Below the pieces are notes generated by a model. That model ran no database searches and was not told the DNA's origin. It saw only the letters and a program-made list of their open reading frames with translations. The position numbers and the translations under genes were made by a program. A stretch of DNA of 29,769 bases from the IMG/VR virus record IMGVR_UViG_3300042691_033556, positions 1-29,769 of that record. One strand, given 5' to 3'. The DNA comes from a virus. Positions 20,159 through 27,078 of this stretch are shown piece by piece. Position 1 is the stretch's first letter. Each line of letters starts with the position of its first letter.

Positions 20159-20862
20159 AGCGCCCGATGGCCCCGCGCCGCTACTGGACCGCCGCCGAGC
20201 TGCGCAAGCTGCGGCGCAAGTTCCCCACCACGAAGACGGCCGACCTCGCCCGCGAGCTGGGCCGGCACCCGTCCTGCGTCTCGCACAAGGCCTACAGCCT
20301 CGGCCTGCGCAAGGCGCCGGAGTACATGGCCGACGCGCTGCGCTCCGGCCGCACCGACGGCAAGCGCGGCCTCACCACCCGCTTCAAGGCCGGCCAGACG
20401 CCGTGGAACAAGGGCCGCAAGGGCTGGCAAGCCGGCGGTCGGGCCAAGACCACCCAGTTCAGGCCAGGGCGGCCGGCGCACGAGTCGCGCAACTACGTGC
20501 CGATCGGCACCTACCGCATCAACCACGACGGCTACCTCGAGCAGAAGACCACCGACGACCGCAGCCTCGCGCCGGCGCGCCGCTGGGTGGGCGTGCATCG
20601 CCTTGTGTGGGAAGCCGCGCACGGCCCGGTGCCTCCAGGCCATGCCGTGGTGTTCCGCCCCGGCCGTCGCAGCTCGGAACTCGCGCGAATCACCGTCGAC
20701 GGCCTCGAGCTGATCACCCGCGCCGAGCTGATGCGCCGGAACACCCACCACAACCTCCCGCCCGAAGTGAGCCAGCTCATCCAGCTCCGCGGAGCGCTGA
20801 ACCGGAAGATCCGCAACAGGACGAAAGCCCATGACGCAGAACCGAATGCAGAACGTGCGTGA
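20155..20862 (+). CDS. HNH-endonuclease-family protein with HTH N-terminus
   Basis: A 235-residue protein begins with a helix-turn-helix (YWTAAELRKLRRKFPTTKTA, DLARELGRHPSCVSHKAYSL). It then has a basic Gly/Lys/Arg linker with NUMOD-like GQTPWNKGRKGW, and an HNH_3-like core: YRINHDGYLEQKTTDDRS, VHRLVWEAAHGPVPPGHAVV, then ELITRAELMRRNTHHNLPPE. In typical HNH_3 enzymes the segment after the first His block reads D-H-x-N-G; here it reads HAVVFRPG. Catalysis could thus be altered or the protein may only bind DNA. It overlaps the RT stop by ATGA, so it is expressed with the DGR. Confidence 0.8.
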   Translation: MKRPMAPRRYWTAAELRKLRRKFPTTKTADLARELGRHPSCVSHKAYSLGLRKAPEYMADALRSGRTDGKRGLTTRFKAGQTPWNKGRKGWQAGGRAKTTQFRPGRPAHESRNYVPIGTYRINHDGYLEQKTTDDRSLAPARRWVGVHRLVWEAAHGPVPPGHAVVFRPGRRSSELARITVDGLELITRAELMRRNTHHNLPPEVSQLIQLRGALNRKIRNRTKAHDAEPNAERA

Positions 20863-21091
20863 CCACCTGGTCGCGATGATGGAAGAGCTGAAGGACCCGA
20901 AGGTCACGCCCGAGGCGCTCGACCGCGCCCGCGCGATCTCCGGCCTCGCGCAGACGTTCACCAACAACGTGAAGGTCGAGCTCGACTTCCGCCGCGAAGC
21001 CGGCCTGATGAGCGAACTGCCCGAGGTGCTCAAGGCGCCGGCGCTTCCGCCGCCGGGCCGCGGGCAACTGATCGAGGGAAAAGCAGAGTGA
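20831..21091 (+). CDS. Small helical hypothetical protein
   Basis: An 86-residue protein (MTQNRMQNVRDHLVAMMEEL onward) has two long helices and a Pro-rich tail. It overlaps the end of the HNH gene by 32 bases in another frame, and its stop overlaps the next GTG. Similar short proteins accompany HNH or DNA-metabolism genes in phages, but the function is unknown. Confidence 0.75.
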   Translation: MTQNRMQNVRDHLVAMMEELKDPKVTPEALDRARAISGLAQTFTNNVKVELDFRREAGLMSELPEVLKAPALPPPGRGQLIEGKAE

Positions 21092-21600
21092 GCGCCTACA
21101 CGCGACTCGCGGATGCAATCGCCGAGTTCGATGCCTTGCACCCGGCGCTCGCCCCAGATCACGATCCGCATACCGACAAGGTCATCGACGCCGCCCGCGC
21201 CTTCGTGGCCGAGGCGATGCTCGCCGCGCCGCAGGCCGAGCCGCGCGTCGAACGCTACGGTGACGGCGTGCTGGTGCATTGGCCGGACGGCACGACTAGT
21301 CAGTACCTTGAGGCTGGCGACTGTGTGACTGGTGCCCCGCAGCCGCAGGCCGCTCGCTGCCAGAAGTGCAAAGGAACCGGCGACGTTTGCACCGGAACGA
21401 TTGACGGAGTGCCCGAGCTTTTCGACTGCGAACAGTGTGGCGGAACCGGCAAGCAGGCCCCGCAGCCCAGCCCGCAGGCCAGCGCGGAGGATGTCGAGCT
21501 TGTCGGCTTGGCGGTAAAGGAACACGCCGCGAGGTATCCGGGCAGTGTCACCGAAGCCGCATTCGAGCGCATCCGCGCATCGCTGGGGGTGGGCAAGTGA
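21088..21600 (+). CDS. DnaJ-type zinc-finger protein, hypothetical
   Basis: A 170-residue protein starts with GTG (GTGA overlap). A helical N-terminus (TRLADAIAEFDALHPALAPD) is followed by a small beta part (VERYGDGVLVHWPDG). A zinc finger follows at ~93-125 with CQKCKGTGD and CEQCGGTGK, the repeat found in DnaJ. Its role may be structural metal binding. No J-domain is present, so it is not a chaperone. Confidence 0.75.
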   Translation: MSAYTRLADAIAEFDALHPALAPDHDPHTDKVIDAARAFVAEAMLAAPQAEPRVERYGDGVLVHWPDGTTSQYLEAGDCVTGAPQPQAARCQKCKGTGDVCTGTIDGVPELFDCEQCGGTGKQAPQPSPQASAEDVELVGLAVKEHAARYPGSVTEAAFERIRASLGVGK

Positions 21601-21920
21601 ACAAGCGATACGAGGCATATCAGGGCGGCGTGTACCGCCTGAACAAGAACGGCCTGCGCTCCGTGTGGCCGATTGCGCGCGCCGAGGCAGACACCGAAGC
21701 CGAGCGAATCGCGGAGGCAGAGCGCATCGCCGCCGCGCTGAACGCGCAGGCCGAACCCCTGAGCCAAGAGTCGTTGCTTCGCCGAATCGCCGAGCTACAG
21801 GGCGCGCAGGCCGGGGTGGTGGAGGCGTTGGAGTGGATCGCCCGCGTCAATGCCACTGAGGCGGAATATCAGAAGGTCGCACGCGCCGCCCTCGCGGCGG
21901 TGAAGGGGGTGGAGTCGTGA
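21597..21920 (+). CDS. Hypothetical protein
   Basis: The GTG at 21597 overlaps the previous stop and gives 107 residues (MNKRYEAYQGGVYRLNKNGL onward). The protein has a short beta N-terminus, then a coiled-coil-like acidic helix (EADTEAERIAEAERIAAALN) and a further helix. Unknown family. Confidence 0.7.
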   Translation: MNKRYEAYQGGVYRLNKNGLRSVWPIARAEADTEAERIAEAERIAAALNAQAEPLSQESLLRRIAELQGAQAGVVEALEWIARVNATEAEYQKVARAALAAVKGVES

Positions 21921-22147
21921 TTCTCGCCATTCTGTTCTGCGCGCTGATCCTGATTTCCTACGCAAGCGCCAAGGCGCTTGAGAAATGGGTTGCGCGCGCC
22001 TTCGAAATCGACAGGCGCCACCGACTGCTGACCAAGGCGCGTGAGTGCGTGCTGTCCGACCGATGCAATGCGGGCCGATGGGCCGATGCAGCAAGCGGAA
22101 TGGTCAATGCCGTGAACCGATCCGAGCCGCCGGAGGTGAAGCCGTGA
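21917..22147 (+). CDS. Small membrane-anchored protein
   Basis: A 76-residue protein starts GTG (MILAILFCALILISYASAKA). One N-terminal hydrophobic helix is followed by a basic amphipathic tail with two Cys. It is coupled by GTGA on both sides. Function unknown. Confidence 0.7.
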   Translation: MILAILFCALILISYASAKALEKWVARAFEIDRRHRLLTKARECVLSDRCNAGRWADAASGMVNAVNRSEPPEVKP

Positions 22148-22659
22148 AGCCACTGACGAAATGCCAGCCCTACCTGTGGCGTGAGCTTGACGGCACGCCG
22201 TCGATTGTCGTCATCGACACCGAGAGCGGCAGCTACTACAGGGCCAGCGAAGCCGACGCCCGCATTCGCCACTGGCAAGACGAGGCATTGTGCGCCGAGG
22301 AGGCTGCGCTGTCGCACGCCAAGCGCATCGCGGAGCTTGAGGCCGAGCGCGATAGCTTGAAGGTTGACCGATCCTTGGCGCTTGAAGCTGTCGCAACGGC
22401 AGAGGCCGAGCGCGGCGCGGCCCTTCAAGCCGTCGATGACCTGCGAGCCGCGCGCGCGGAGGTGGCCGAGCTTGAGAAGGCGGTCTATACATGGCGTCGT
22501 GACTGCGAAGCGGCGCGGGCGGTTGCGGACGAGCAGCTAAAGCTCGCGCACAAAATGGGCATCGCGCTGGACGTTGTTAGCCGAGGCCCCGACACCTCCG
22601 GCATGACTGTGACGATCAACGCGATGCCGGCCATCGACGCGGCCCGAGGTGCCCAATGA
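22144..22659 (+). CDS. Coiled-coil hypothetical protein
   Basis: A 171-residue protein starts GTG (MKPLTKCQPYLWRELDGTPS) with a small N-terminal beta domain (SIVVIDTESGSYYRASEADA). A long coiled coil of ~85 residues rich in Glu/Ala follows (KRIAELEAERDSLKVDRSLA and on). The C-terminus has a short beta element (GMTVTINAMPAID). Unknown function. Confidence 0.7.
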   Translation: MKPLTKCQPYLWRELDGTPSIVVIDTESGSYYRASEADARIRHWQDEALCAEEAALSHAKRIAELEAERDSLKVDRSLALEAVATAEAERGAALQAVDDLRAARAEVAELEKAVYTWRRDCEAARAVADEQLKLAHKMGIALDVVSRGPDTSGMTVTINAMPAIDAARGAQ

Positions 22660-22886
22660 GCAAGGCGTTCGCGAACCTGCTCCGCCCATCCGCAGAACAA
22701 CGCAACTCCGCCCGCCGCGGCGGCGCCAAGGTGGCCGGCCTGTACCTGATCGAGGGCCAGTACCTCACCGCCGATCAACTCGCCGCACGCATGCGCACCG
22801 AGAAGGCCAAAGCCGTCGCGCGCTACAGCCGCGCGAAGCGCAAGCCGGGCCCGATGACCTGGGCGAAGCTGGGCGTCACCGGCTGA
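22656..22886 (+). CDS. Small basic protein, possible HTH/excisionase-like
   Basis: A 76-residue basic protein contains QYLTADQLAARMRTEKAKAV, which could be a short helix-turn-helix, and ends in GPMTWAKLGVTG. It lies two genes upstream of the integrase and is therefore a candidate recombination directionality factor or regulator, but sequence support is slight. It is coupled to the previous gene (ATGA). Confidence 0.65.
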   Translation: MSKAFANLLRPSAEQRNSARRGGAKVAGLYLIEGQYLTADQLAARMRTEKAKAVARYSRAKRKPGPMTWAKLGVTG

Positions 22887-22887
22887 C

Positions 22888-23097
22888 ATGGTCCGCGCCC
22901 TGGTCACCTTCGACGACCTGAAGGCCACCACCGGCTATGCCCGGCTGGCCGACGTCGAGCGCTGCCTGAAGAAAGCCGGCATCCGGTACTTCTACGGCCG
23001 GGGGGGCGTCTGGACCACCGTTGACCTGATCAACGCCGCCGGCGGCGGGCTGCCGGCCAACGATGGACAGCCCTACAGTCCAGACGACATCGTGTAG
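22888..23097 (+). CDS. DUF4224-like protein upstream of integrase
   Basis: A 69-residue protein with VTFDDLKATTGYARLADVER then CLKKAGIRYFYGRGGVWTTV. This matches the DUF4224 pattern (a short helix-turn-helix-like domain with a tryptophan/tyrosine-rich second half), which is commonly placed directly before phage integrases. By position it may act as the excisionase. It ends two bases before the integrase start. Confidence 0.8.
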   Translation: MVRALVTFDDLKATTGYARLADVERCLKKAGIRYFYGRGGVWTTVDLINAAGGGLPANDGQPYSPDDIV

Positions 23098-23099
23098 CC

Positions 23100-24230
23100 A
23101 TGCCCCGCGCCCGCCAGCACAACCCGAGCATCCCCGCGCACATCGACCAAGCCGCCCTGCCCAAGGGCGTCTACTGGGAGCGCGGCCGCTGGTACGTGCT
23201 GGATCCGCACCCCGAGGGCGGCAGGCCCCGCAAGCGCACCGTGGCGGGCGCTGCGGCGCGCCTGAGCGACCTGCACACCATCATCGAGCAGCGGCGAGGC
23301 GTCGACACCGGCACGCTGCGGGGCGTCTGCGCGCTGTTTCGCGAGTCGCCCGACTTCCGCCAGCTCGCGCCGAGCACCCGGAAGAGCTACGACTACTGCC
23401 GCGACGTGCTGTGCGACTTCAAGACGAAGATCGGCGCGCCGCTCGGCGATCTCGACCTTCGCCGGCTCACGCCACCCGCCCTGCAGCGCGTGGTCGACGC
23501 CATCGGCGCCGAGCACCCGCGCACCGCATCGCAGTCGCTGGGCTACATGAAGCGCGTGCTGCGCTGGGCCGTGAACCGCGGCCATGCCCAGGCAAACCCC
23601 GCCGCCAGCCTCGAGGCGCCGAAGCTGCGGCCGAAGCGCCGCCTGCCGGACCACGACGCCTACGTGGCGCTGCTGAACTTCGCCCGCGAGCGCGGCGCGC
23701 TGCAGGCGCACACAAAGGGCTCGGTCGCGCCGTACCTGTGGGTGGCCATGGAGATCGCCTACCGCTGCCACCTGCGCGGCATCGAGGTGCTCGACCTCAC
23801 CGACGCCGACGCCACGGCGGAACACCTGGTCACGAACCGTCGCAAGGGCAGCCGGTCGACGCGGTGGGAGTGGACACCCGCGCTGCGCGCCGCCTGGGAC
23901 GCCGCCATCGCCTACCGCACGGCCGTCTGGGATGCCTCGCGCCGGCCGGTACCGATGCGCGCCGAGCTGCGCCCGTTGATCGTTTCCCAGGGCGGCGAAG
24001 CGCTCCGGAAGTCCAGCTTCGACACCGCGTGGCAGCGCTTTGTGCACCTCGCCATGGCCGAGGGCGTGATCACGCCAGAGCAGCGCTTCTCGCCGCACGA
24101 CCTCAAGCGCAAAGGCATCACCGAGCGCCCTGGCACTCGCGCCGACAAGCAACTCGCCAGCGGCCATCGGGCGGCCCAGATGCTCGACGTCTACGACCTC
24201 AGCGTGCCGACGGCGAAGCCGATCGAGTAG
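23100..24230 (+). CDS. int: Tyrosine recombinase (phage integrase)
   Basis: A 376-residue integrase. The N-terminal arm-binding part is followed by a SAM-like core-binding domain (~75-165; STRKSYDYCRDVLCDFKTKI) and a catalytic domain. Catalytic residues: Arg226 in CHLRGIEVLDL, likely Lys249 in RRKGS, His333 in SPHDLKRKG, His356 in ASGHRAAQ and the nucleophile Tyr365 in LDVYDLS. Box II reads H-D-L-K-R, where the usual fourth position is Arg; Lys or the next Arg may substitute. It should recombine the tRNA-Lys attP that starts 66 bases downstream with the host tRNA gene. Confidence 0.95.
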   Translation: MPRARQHNPSIPAHIDQAALPKGVYWERGRWYVLDPHPEGGRPRKRTVAGAAARLSDLHTIIEQRRGVDTGTLRGVCALFRESPDFRQLAPSTRKSYDYCRDVLCDFKTKIGAPLGDLDLRRLTPPALQRVVDAIGAEHPRTASQSLGYMKRVLRWAVNRGHAQANPAASLEAPKLRPKRRLPDHDAYVALLNFARERGALQAHTKGSVAPYLWVAMEIAYRCHLRGIEVLDLTDADATAEHLVTNRRKGSRSTRWEWTPALRAAWDAAIAYRTAVWDASRRPVPMRAELRPLIVSQGGEALRKSSFDTAWQRFVHLAMAEGVITPEQRFSPHDLKRKGITERPGTRADKQLASGHRAAQMLDVYDLSVPTAKPIE

Positions 24231-24295
24231 CGCGTAGTTTTCCCAATCGTTTCCCCAATCGCACGCAGTCGACGCGGCTAAGGTACTGATTGAAG
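24231..24295. other. Short non-coding arm between int and attP core
   Basis: These 65 bases between the integrase stop and the attP core contain two near-copies of the motif TTTCCC/CCCAATCG (TTTTCCCAATCG and TTTCCCCAATCG, 13 bases apart). They could be arm-type or accessory sites for integrase or excisionase. No gene or clear terminator is seen. Confidence 0.45.
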
Positions 24296-24340
24296 TGGTG
24301 GGCCGTGATGGATTCGAACCATCGACCAACTAGTTAAAAG
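24296..24340 (-). other. attP core: 3' half of tRNA-Lys(UUU)
   Basis: Read on the minus strand these 45 bases are the anticodon loop CTTTTAA, the 3' anticodon stem, the variable region, a complete T-arm (GGTTCGAATCC within its stem), the acceptor strand ACGGCCC and the terminal ACCA of a tRNA-Lys. Beyond 24340 the sequence no longer pairs with the anticodon stem and no 5' half follows. This is therefore not a functional tRNA. It is the attachment core that restores the host tRNA gene on integration, as in many tRNA-targeting phages. Integrase is immediately adjacent. Confidence 0.88.
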
Positions 24341-24541
24341 GCACCTACAAAATGCCCCTTAATCAGTGCGTTACCGTCGAAAGACTTCCCACCAGTCAGC
24401 CGCCGAACTCTCGTTTTCTGCGGGGGTTTTTCGTCGTTTCCCCACACCTTTCGAAGTGCCCGGCACAGCTTCGACCTTGCTCAAGGGCCGGGGCGGTTGG
24501 GGGGGGGAGCGGCAACCCTTCGGAATTGTCGAACAGTTCGT
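24341..24541. other. Intergenic region right of attP
   Basis: No convincing gene. It holds a GCGGGGGTTTTT stretch near 24420 (terminator-like on the plus strand but without a good upstream arm). An imperfect inverted repeat with outer TCGAAG and CTTCGA arms lies near 24453-24476. A G-rich tract with a run of nine G (about 24499-24507) could form a G-quadruplex. It probably contains right-arm integrase sites and the end of the minus-strand operon. Confidence 0.4.
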
Positions 24542-24757
24542 TCAGCCCTTGCCCGCCAGCGCCTCAAGCGCGTACTGCACGGTGTACGGAGCCGCCCGCC
24601 AGCCATCCGACCCCTCGGCGGCGAGGTAGTAGCGCATTACCCGCTCGCTCACGCCGATACGCTGGGCGGCAGCGCGCTGACTCAGGCCGCTGCGTTCCAC
24701 CAGCGCCCGGAGATACTCCGGGGCTGGGTTGTGCTGGGACGCGTCGGGCTGGTTCAT
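24542..24757 (-). CDS. Small HTH protein
   Basis: A 71-residue protein has an evident helix-turn-helix, YLRALVERSGLSQRAAAQRI then GVSERVMRYYLAAEG. It is the second gene of a two-gene operon (ATGA overlap) behind a promoter with a 15-bp palindromic operator, so it may be an autoregulator. Being next to attP and after the lysis genes, it lies in the usual place for genes expressed in the lysogen. Confidence 0.8.
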   Translation of the reverse strand: MNQPDASQHNPAPEYLRALVERSGLSQRAAAQRIGVSERVMRYYLAAEGSDGWRAAPYTVQYALEALAGKG

Positions 24758-25074
24758 TCTTCGCCAAACACCTGAAAGAGAAGCTCTTCGCGCTCAGCCG
24801 CGTCCTCAAATCCATTGATGAGGCTGCGGGCGTGCTCTGGGTCGGTCGCCGCGATGGCCGCCAGCACGATGCCGCCACCGAGCCCACCGGCAGAGCCGAC
24901 AAGCGCCGCGCCTTCGCATCGCTCAGCGTCGTCGAACTCGACACGAACGGACTTTCCACGATTGAACTTTGCGTCGCCACGCACTTCAACGTGCGTGCGG
25001 TTCCAGCGAGCAACCCACGCCGGGCCAGCGACTTTTTGAACTGCGGCGGTAACTGCTTCCTGAGTGGTGTTCAT
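24754..25074 (-). CDS. Hypothetical protein of the attP-proximal operon
   Basis: A 106-residue protein (MNTTQEAVTAAVQKVAGPAW onward) has a beta part with VEVRGDAKFNRGKSVRVEFD, a Gly/Ala-rich hydrophobic segment (LVGSAGGLGGGIVLAAIAA) that might insert in a membrane, and an acidic C-terminal helix. The AGGAG site before the ATG is strong. No family recognised; together with the HTH gene it might form a regulatory or toxin-antitoxin-like pair, which is only a positional thought. Confidence 0.7.
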   Translation of the reverse strand: MNTTQEAVTAAVQKVAGPAWVARWNRTHVEVRGDAKFNRGKSVRVEFDDAERCEGAALVGSAGGLGGGIVLAAIAATDPEHARSLINGFEDAAEREELLFQVFGEE

Positions 25075-25119
25075 GGTCTATCTCCTGTTTCGCCTCGCCG
25101 GGGTGGCTGGCATGGGAGT

Positions 25120-25148
25120 AGAATAAGGCACAATGTGCCTATGCGCAA
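25120..25148 (-). promoter_or_regulatory. Promoter with a palindromic operator in its spacer
   Basis: On the minus strand: -35 TTGCGC (25148-25143), 17-bp spacer, -10 TATTCT (25125-25120), upstream of the two-gene operon. The spacer contains the perfect palindrome AGGCACA-A-TGTGCCT (25126-25140 as read on the plus strand). A bound dimer would block RNA polymerase, which suggests self-regulation by the HTH protein at 24542-24757. Confidence 0.75.
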
Positions 25149-25172
25149 GTGTTCGCTTATGACTTTTCGTCA

Positions 25173-25433
25173 TCATTTTTCCGGCACCGCCCCGCCCTCG
25201 ATGCGGCGGATGGCGGCCTTGTCGGCGTTGCACGCCTCCAGCTCGGCCTTCCGCGCGGCGGCCACCACCGGGCAATGGCTCAGCGGCCCCTCGGCGATGG
25301 GGTGGGCGTCGGTGAGGGCCGCCGGCACCTCCACGTACACCGTGCGGTCGACGTAGACGATCCGGGGCTCGACCACGGTGCGGCCGCAGCCCACCAGGGC
25401 GAGGGTCAATAGTCCGAGAGCGATGCAGCGCAT
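25173..25433 (-). CDS. Rz1: Outer-membrane spanin, Rz1-like lipoprotein
   Basis: An 86-residue protein starts MRCIALGLLTLALVGCGRTV: an N-terminal signal with lipobox LVGC, so it should be lipidated and placed in the outer membrane. The rest is a periplasmic part with IVYVDRTVYVEVPAAL and an additional Cys pair. It overlaps the 3' end of the Rz-like gene by 28 bases in a different frame, the usual overlapping spanin layout. With Rz it fuses inner and outer membranes at lysis. Confidence 0.85.
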   Translation of the reverse strand: MRCIALGLLTLALVGCGRTVVEPRIVYVDRTVYVEVPAALTDAHPIAEGPLSHCPVVAAARKAELEACNADKAAIRRIEGGAVPEK

Positions 25434-25804
25434 GCGGCCTCCATCTGAGTCAGGGCAATAGCGCAGGACGGCGGCCGGCGGCCCCAGTTCGTGCGGAAGT
25501 CGGCGAGGTCCCGCTCGGCCTTGTCCTTCTCGCGCTCCGCGGCGGCGATAGCGTCTGCGGCCTGCTCGGCCTGCCGTTTGCGGGCGGCTTCGGCCTTTTC
25601 GCGCTCGGCCTCGGCGGCGTCTGCCGCCTCCTGCCAAGCCTCGTTGGCGCCGCGGGCGATCGTGAGCTGGGCCGCGGCGTCGGCGCTTTCTGCCTGCAGC
25701 TTCCACAGCCGGGCCGTCTGCACGCCCGCGGTGAGGGCCAGCACCAGGGCGATGCCGGCGACCACCGTGCCGCGCACCCCAAGGAAAGCGACGATGGCGC
25801 TCAT
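25406..25804 (-). CDS. Rz: Inner-membrane spanin, Rz-like
   Basis: A 132-residue protein with one N-terminal membrane helix (TVVAGIALVLALTAGVQTA, ~13-31) and a long Ala/Glu/Lys-rich coiled coil (~35-100), then a short C-terminal part with two Cys. This is the i-spanin layout. Its partner Rz1 overlaps its 3' end. The start overlaps the preceding stop (ATGA). Confidence 0.87.
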   Translation of the reverse strand: MSAIVAFLGVRGTVVAGIALVLALTAGVQTARLWKLQAESADAAAQLTIARGANEAWQEAADAAEAEREKAEAARKRQAEQAADAIAAAEREKDKAERDLADFRTNWGRRPPSCAIALTQMEAACAASLSDY

Positions 25805-26076
25805 CGGCGGGCCTCCAGGGCATCAAGGCGGCGATTGATCGACTCCAGCCTGGCGTCGATCTCGCGCTGCGTGGGCAGCTGGGCCAGCTGCGTGCGCACG
25901 TCCTTCACCTCGGCCTTCAGTTCGTCCATCGCGACGCGCTGCTCGATCTGCGCGTCATACATGGTCTGCAGGGTGCCCCCCACCCAAATCAGCCCCGCCG
26001 TGATGAGCGCCAATGCGATGGTCTGAAAGTGACGTTCCATGGCCCCTGCCTTTCTCCGGTTGGTTTCGTCGTTCAT
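25801..26076 (-). CDS. Small membrane coiled-coil protein, holin-like
   Basis: A 91-residue protein with a single membrane helix (TIALALITAGLIWVGGTL, ~19-37) followed by a charged coiled coil (KAEVKDVRTQLAQLPTQREI onward). Proteins of this form in phage lysis cassettes are annotated as holins or holin accessories. One membrane span would make it a class III-like holin or an antiholin. It is coupled by ATGA on both sides, between the endolysin and Rz. Confidence 0.65.
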   Translation of the reverse strand: MNDETNRRKAGAMERHFQTIALALITAGLIWVGGTLQTMYDAQIEQRVAMDELKAEVKDVRTQLAQLPTQREIDARLESINRRLDALEARR

Positions 26077-27047
26077 GCCCCTGCCCTCGCCGCCTGCGCC
26101 TCAGCGCGCCGCCGGGCACATAGCCCGGGCCCGTTCTTGGTGTCGTTCGCCCAGACGCTGCAGCTCGCCTGAAGCTGGCGGGCCGTGCACTCGGCGTCGC
26201 CGGCGGGCAGGCACACGTCGCGGATCTCGCGCCGATGCACGCGGCGGCTGCCGGCCATGGCCTCGCCGCGGTTGTAAGTCTCGGAAGTCAGCGCGCACTG
26301 CACGCCCGGCGGAGCGGCGTCGAAGTGGCGGCCGTAGGCGCGCCGAGCAGCTGCTCGGTACCGGGGAATGCTGCTGGCCTCCAGCACGTCGACGGCCATG
26401 GCCCAGGGCACCACGATGTCGCGATAGCGCGGCAACGCAGCCCGGGCCGGCTCGCCGATCACCCCGGCCGTCGTCGAGAGGCGCGGCGCGGCGGCGTGCG
26501 CCGACCACTCGCGCAGGATCGTCGGCGCCGACTGGTGGCCGCCGTCGTACCCCACGCCCCAAGTGATGCCGCTCGCCCCACCCGGCCAGATCGGCGACTG
26601 GTACCGCCGCACGTAGGCCTGCTGGCTGGTGATCTCCCACCGCACCAGCAAGTCGCGCGTGCACTGCGTGGCCGGCGTGGTAGCGCCCGCGAAGCTGCTG
26701 AAGGCGAAGTACAGCACCCCGAACATCACCAGCCATTCGAGGCGATCCTTCACGATCACCCACAGCGCGTTCTTGTTGCCGTTCGCGGCGCGCTCGTGCA
26801 GGTCTTTCTCGGCCTCGGCGTCGAGGTCGTACCAGTACTCCGCTTTGAATCGCCACGCGAGGTAGCCCAGCAGCGCGACCGGCAGCAGGCCCACCAGGTA
26901 GTCGGTGAGGATGGGCCCCACCTCGAGCGCCGGCTGGCCGCGATACCAGGTGAAAGCCCACGCCGCGGCGAGCAGCACCAGCAGCGCGGGGACGATGGCC
27001 GACACCTCGATGTGGCGGCGGAGGAAGGTGAGAAGGCGCATGGTCAC
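26073..27047 (-). CDS. Membrane-anchored endolysin (lysozyme-like) with three TM helices
   Basis: A 324-residue protein has predicted membrane helices at ~15-35, 47-65 and 103-120. A muramidase-like domain follows with WEITSQQAYVRRYQSPIWPG then SGITWGVGYDGGH. The Glu (~138) and the GxTWGxGYD motif match phage lysozyme/GH24-related endolysins of the IWPGG-SGxTxGxGYD type, and LTSETYNRGEAM follows further on. The domain would lie on the periplasmic side if the third helix exports it. A GTG at 27047 or ATG at 27041 may be the start; ribosome sites are weak. Fusion to a holin-like three-helix part is unusual and no separate typical holin is present. Confidence 0.75.
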   Translation of the reverse strand: MTMRLLTFLRRHIEVSAIVPALLVLLAAAWAFTWYRGQPALEVGPILTDYLVGLLPVALLGYLAWRFKAEYWYDLDAEAEKDLHERAANGNKNALWVIVKDRLEWLVMFGVLYFAFSSFAGATTPATQCTRDLLVRWEITSQQAYVRRYQSPIWPGGASGITWGVGYDGGHQSAPTILREWSAHAAAPRLSTTAGVIGEPARAALPRYRDIVVPWAMAVDVLEASSIPRYRAAARRAYGRHFDAAPPGVQCALTSETYNRGEAMAGSRRVHRREIRDVCLPAGDAECTARQLQASCSVWANDTKNGPGLCARRRAEAQAARAGA

Positions 27048-27078
27048 AAGTCCGTAAGCGGCGAAGTCGGAGAGCTAT

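Noticed and set aside
24296-24365. Possible complete tRNA-Lys gene
   Set aside because: The T-arm and acceptor 3' strand are perfect, but the 5' anticodon stem, D-arm and 5' acceptor strand are missing, so it is an attachment core and not a tRNA gene.
24410-24432. Intrinsic terminator for the integrase
   Set aside because: GCGGGGGTTTTT looks like the right half of a terminator, but the matching left arm is weak and distant.
24499-24507. Run of nine G as a functional switch
   Set aside because: It is outside any supported gene, so phase variation of a reading frame cannot be argued; the length may also be a sequencing artefact.
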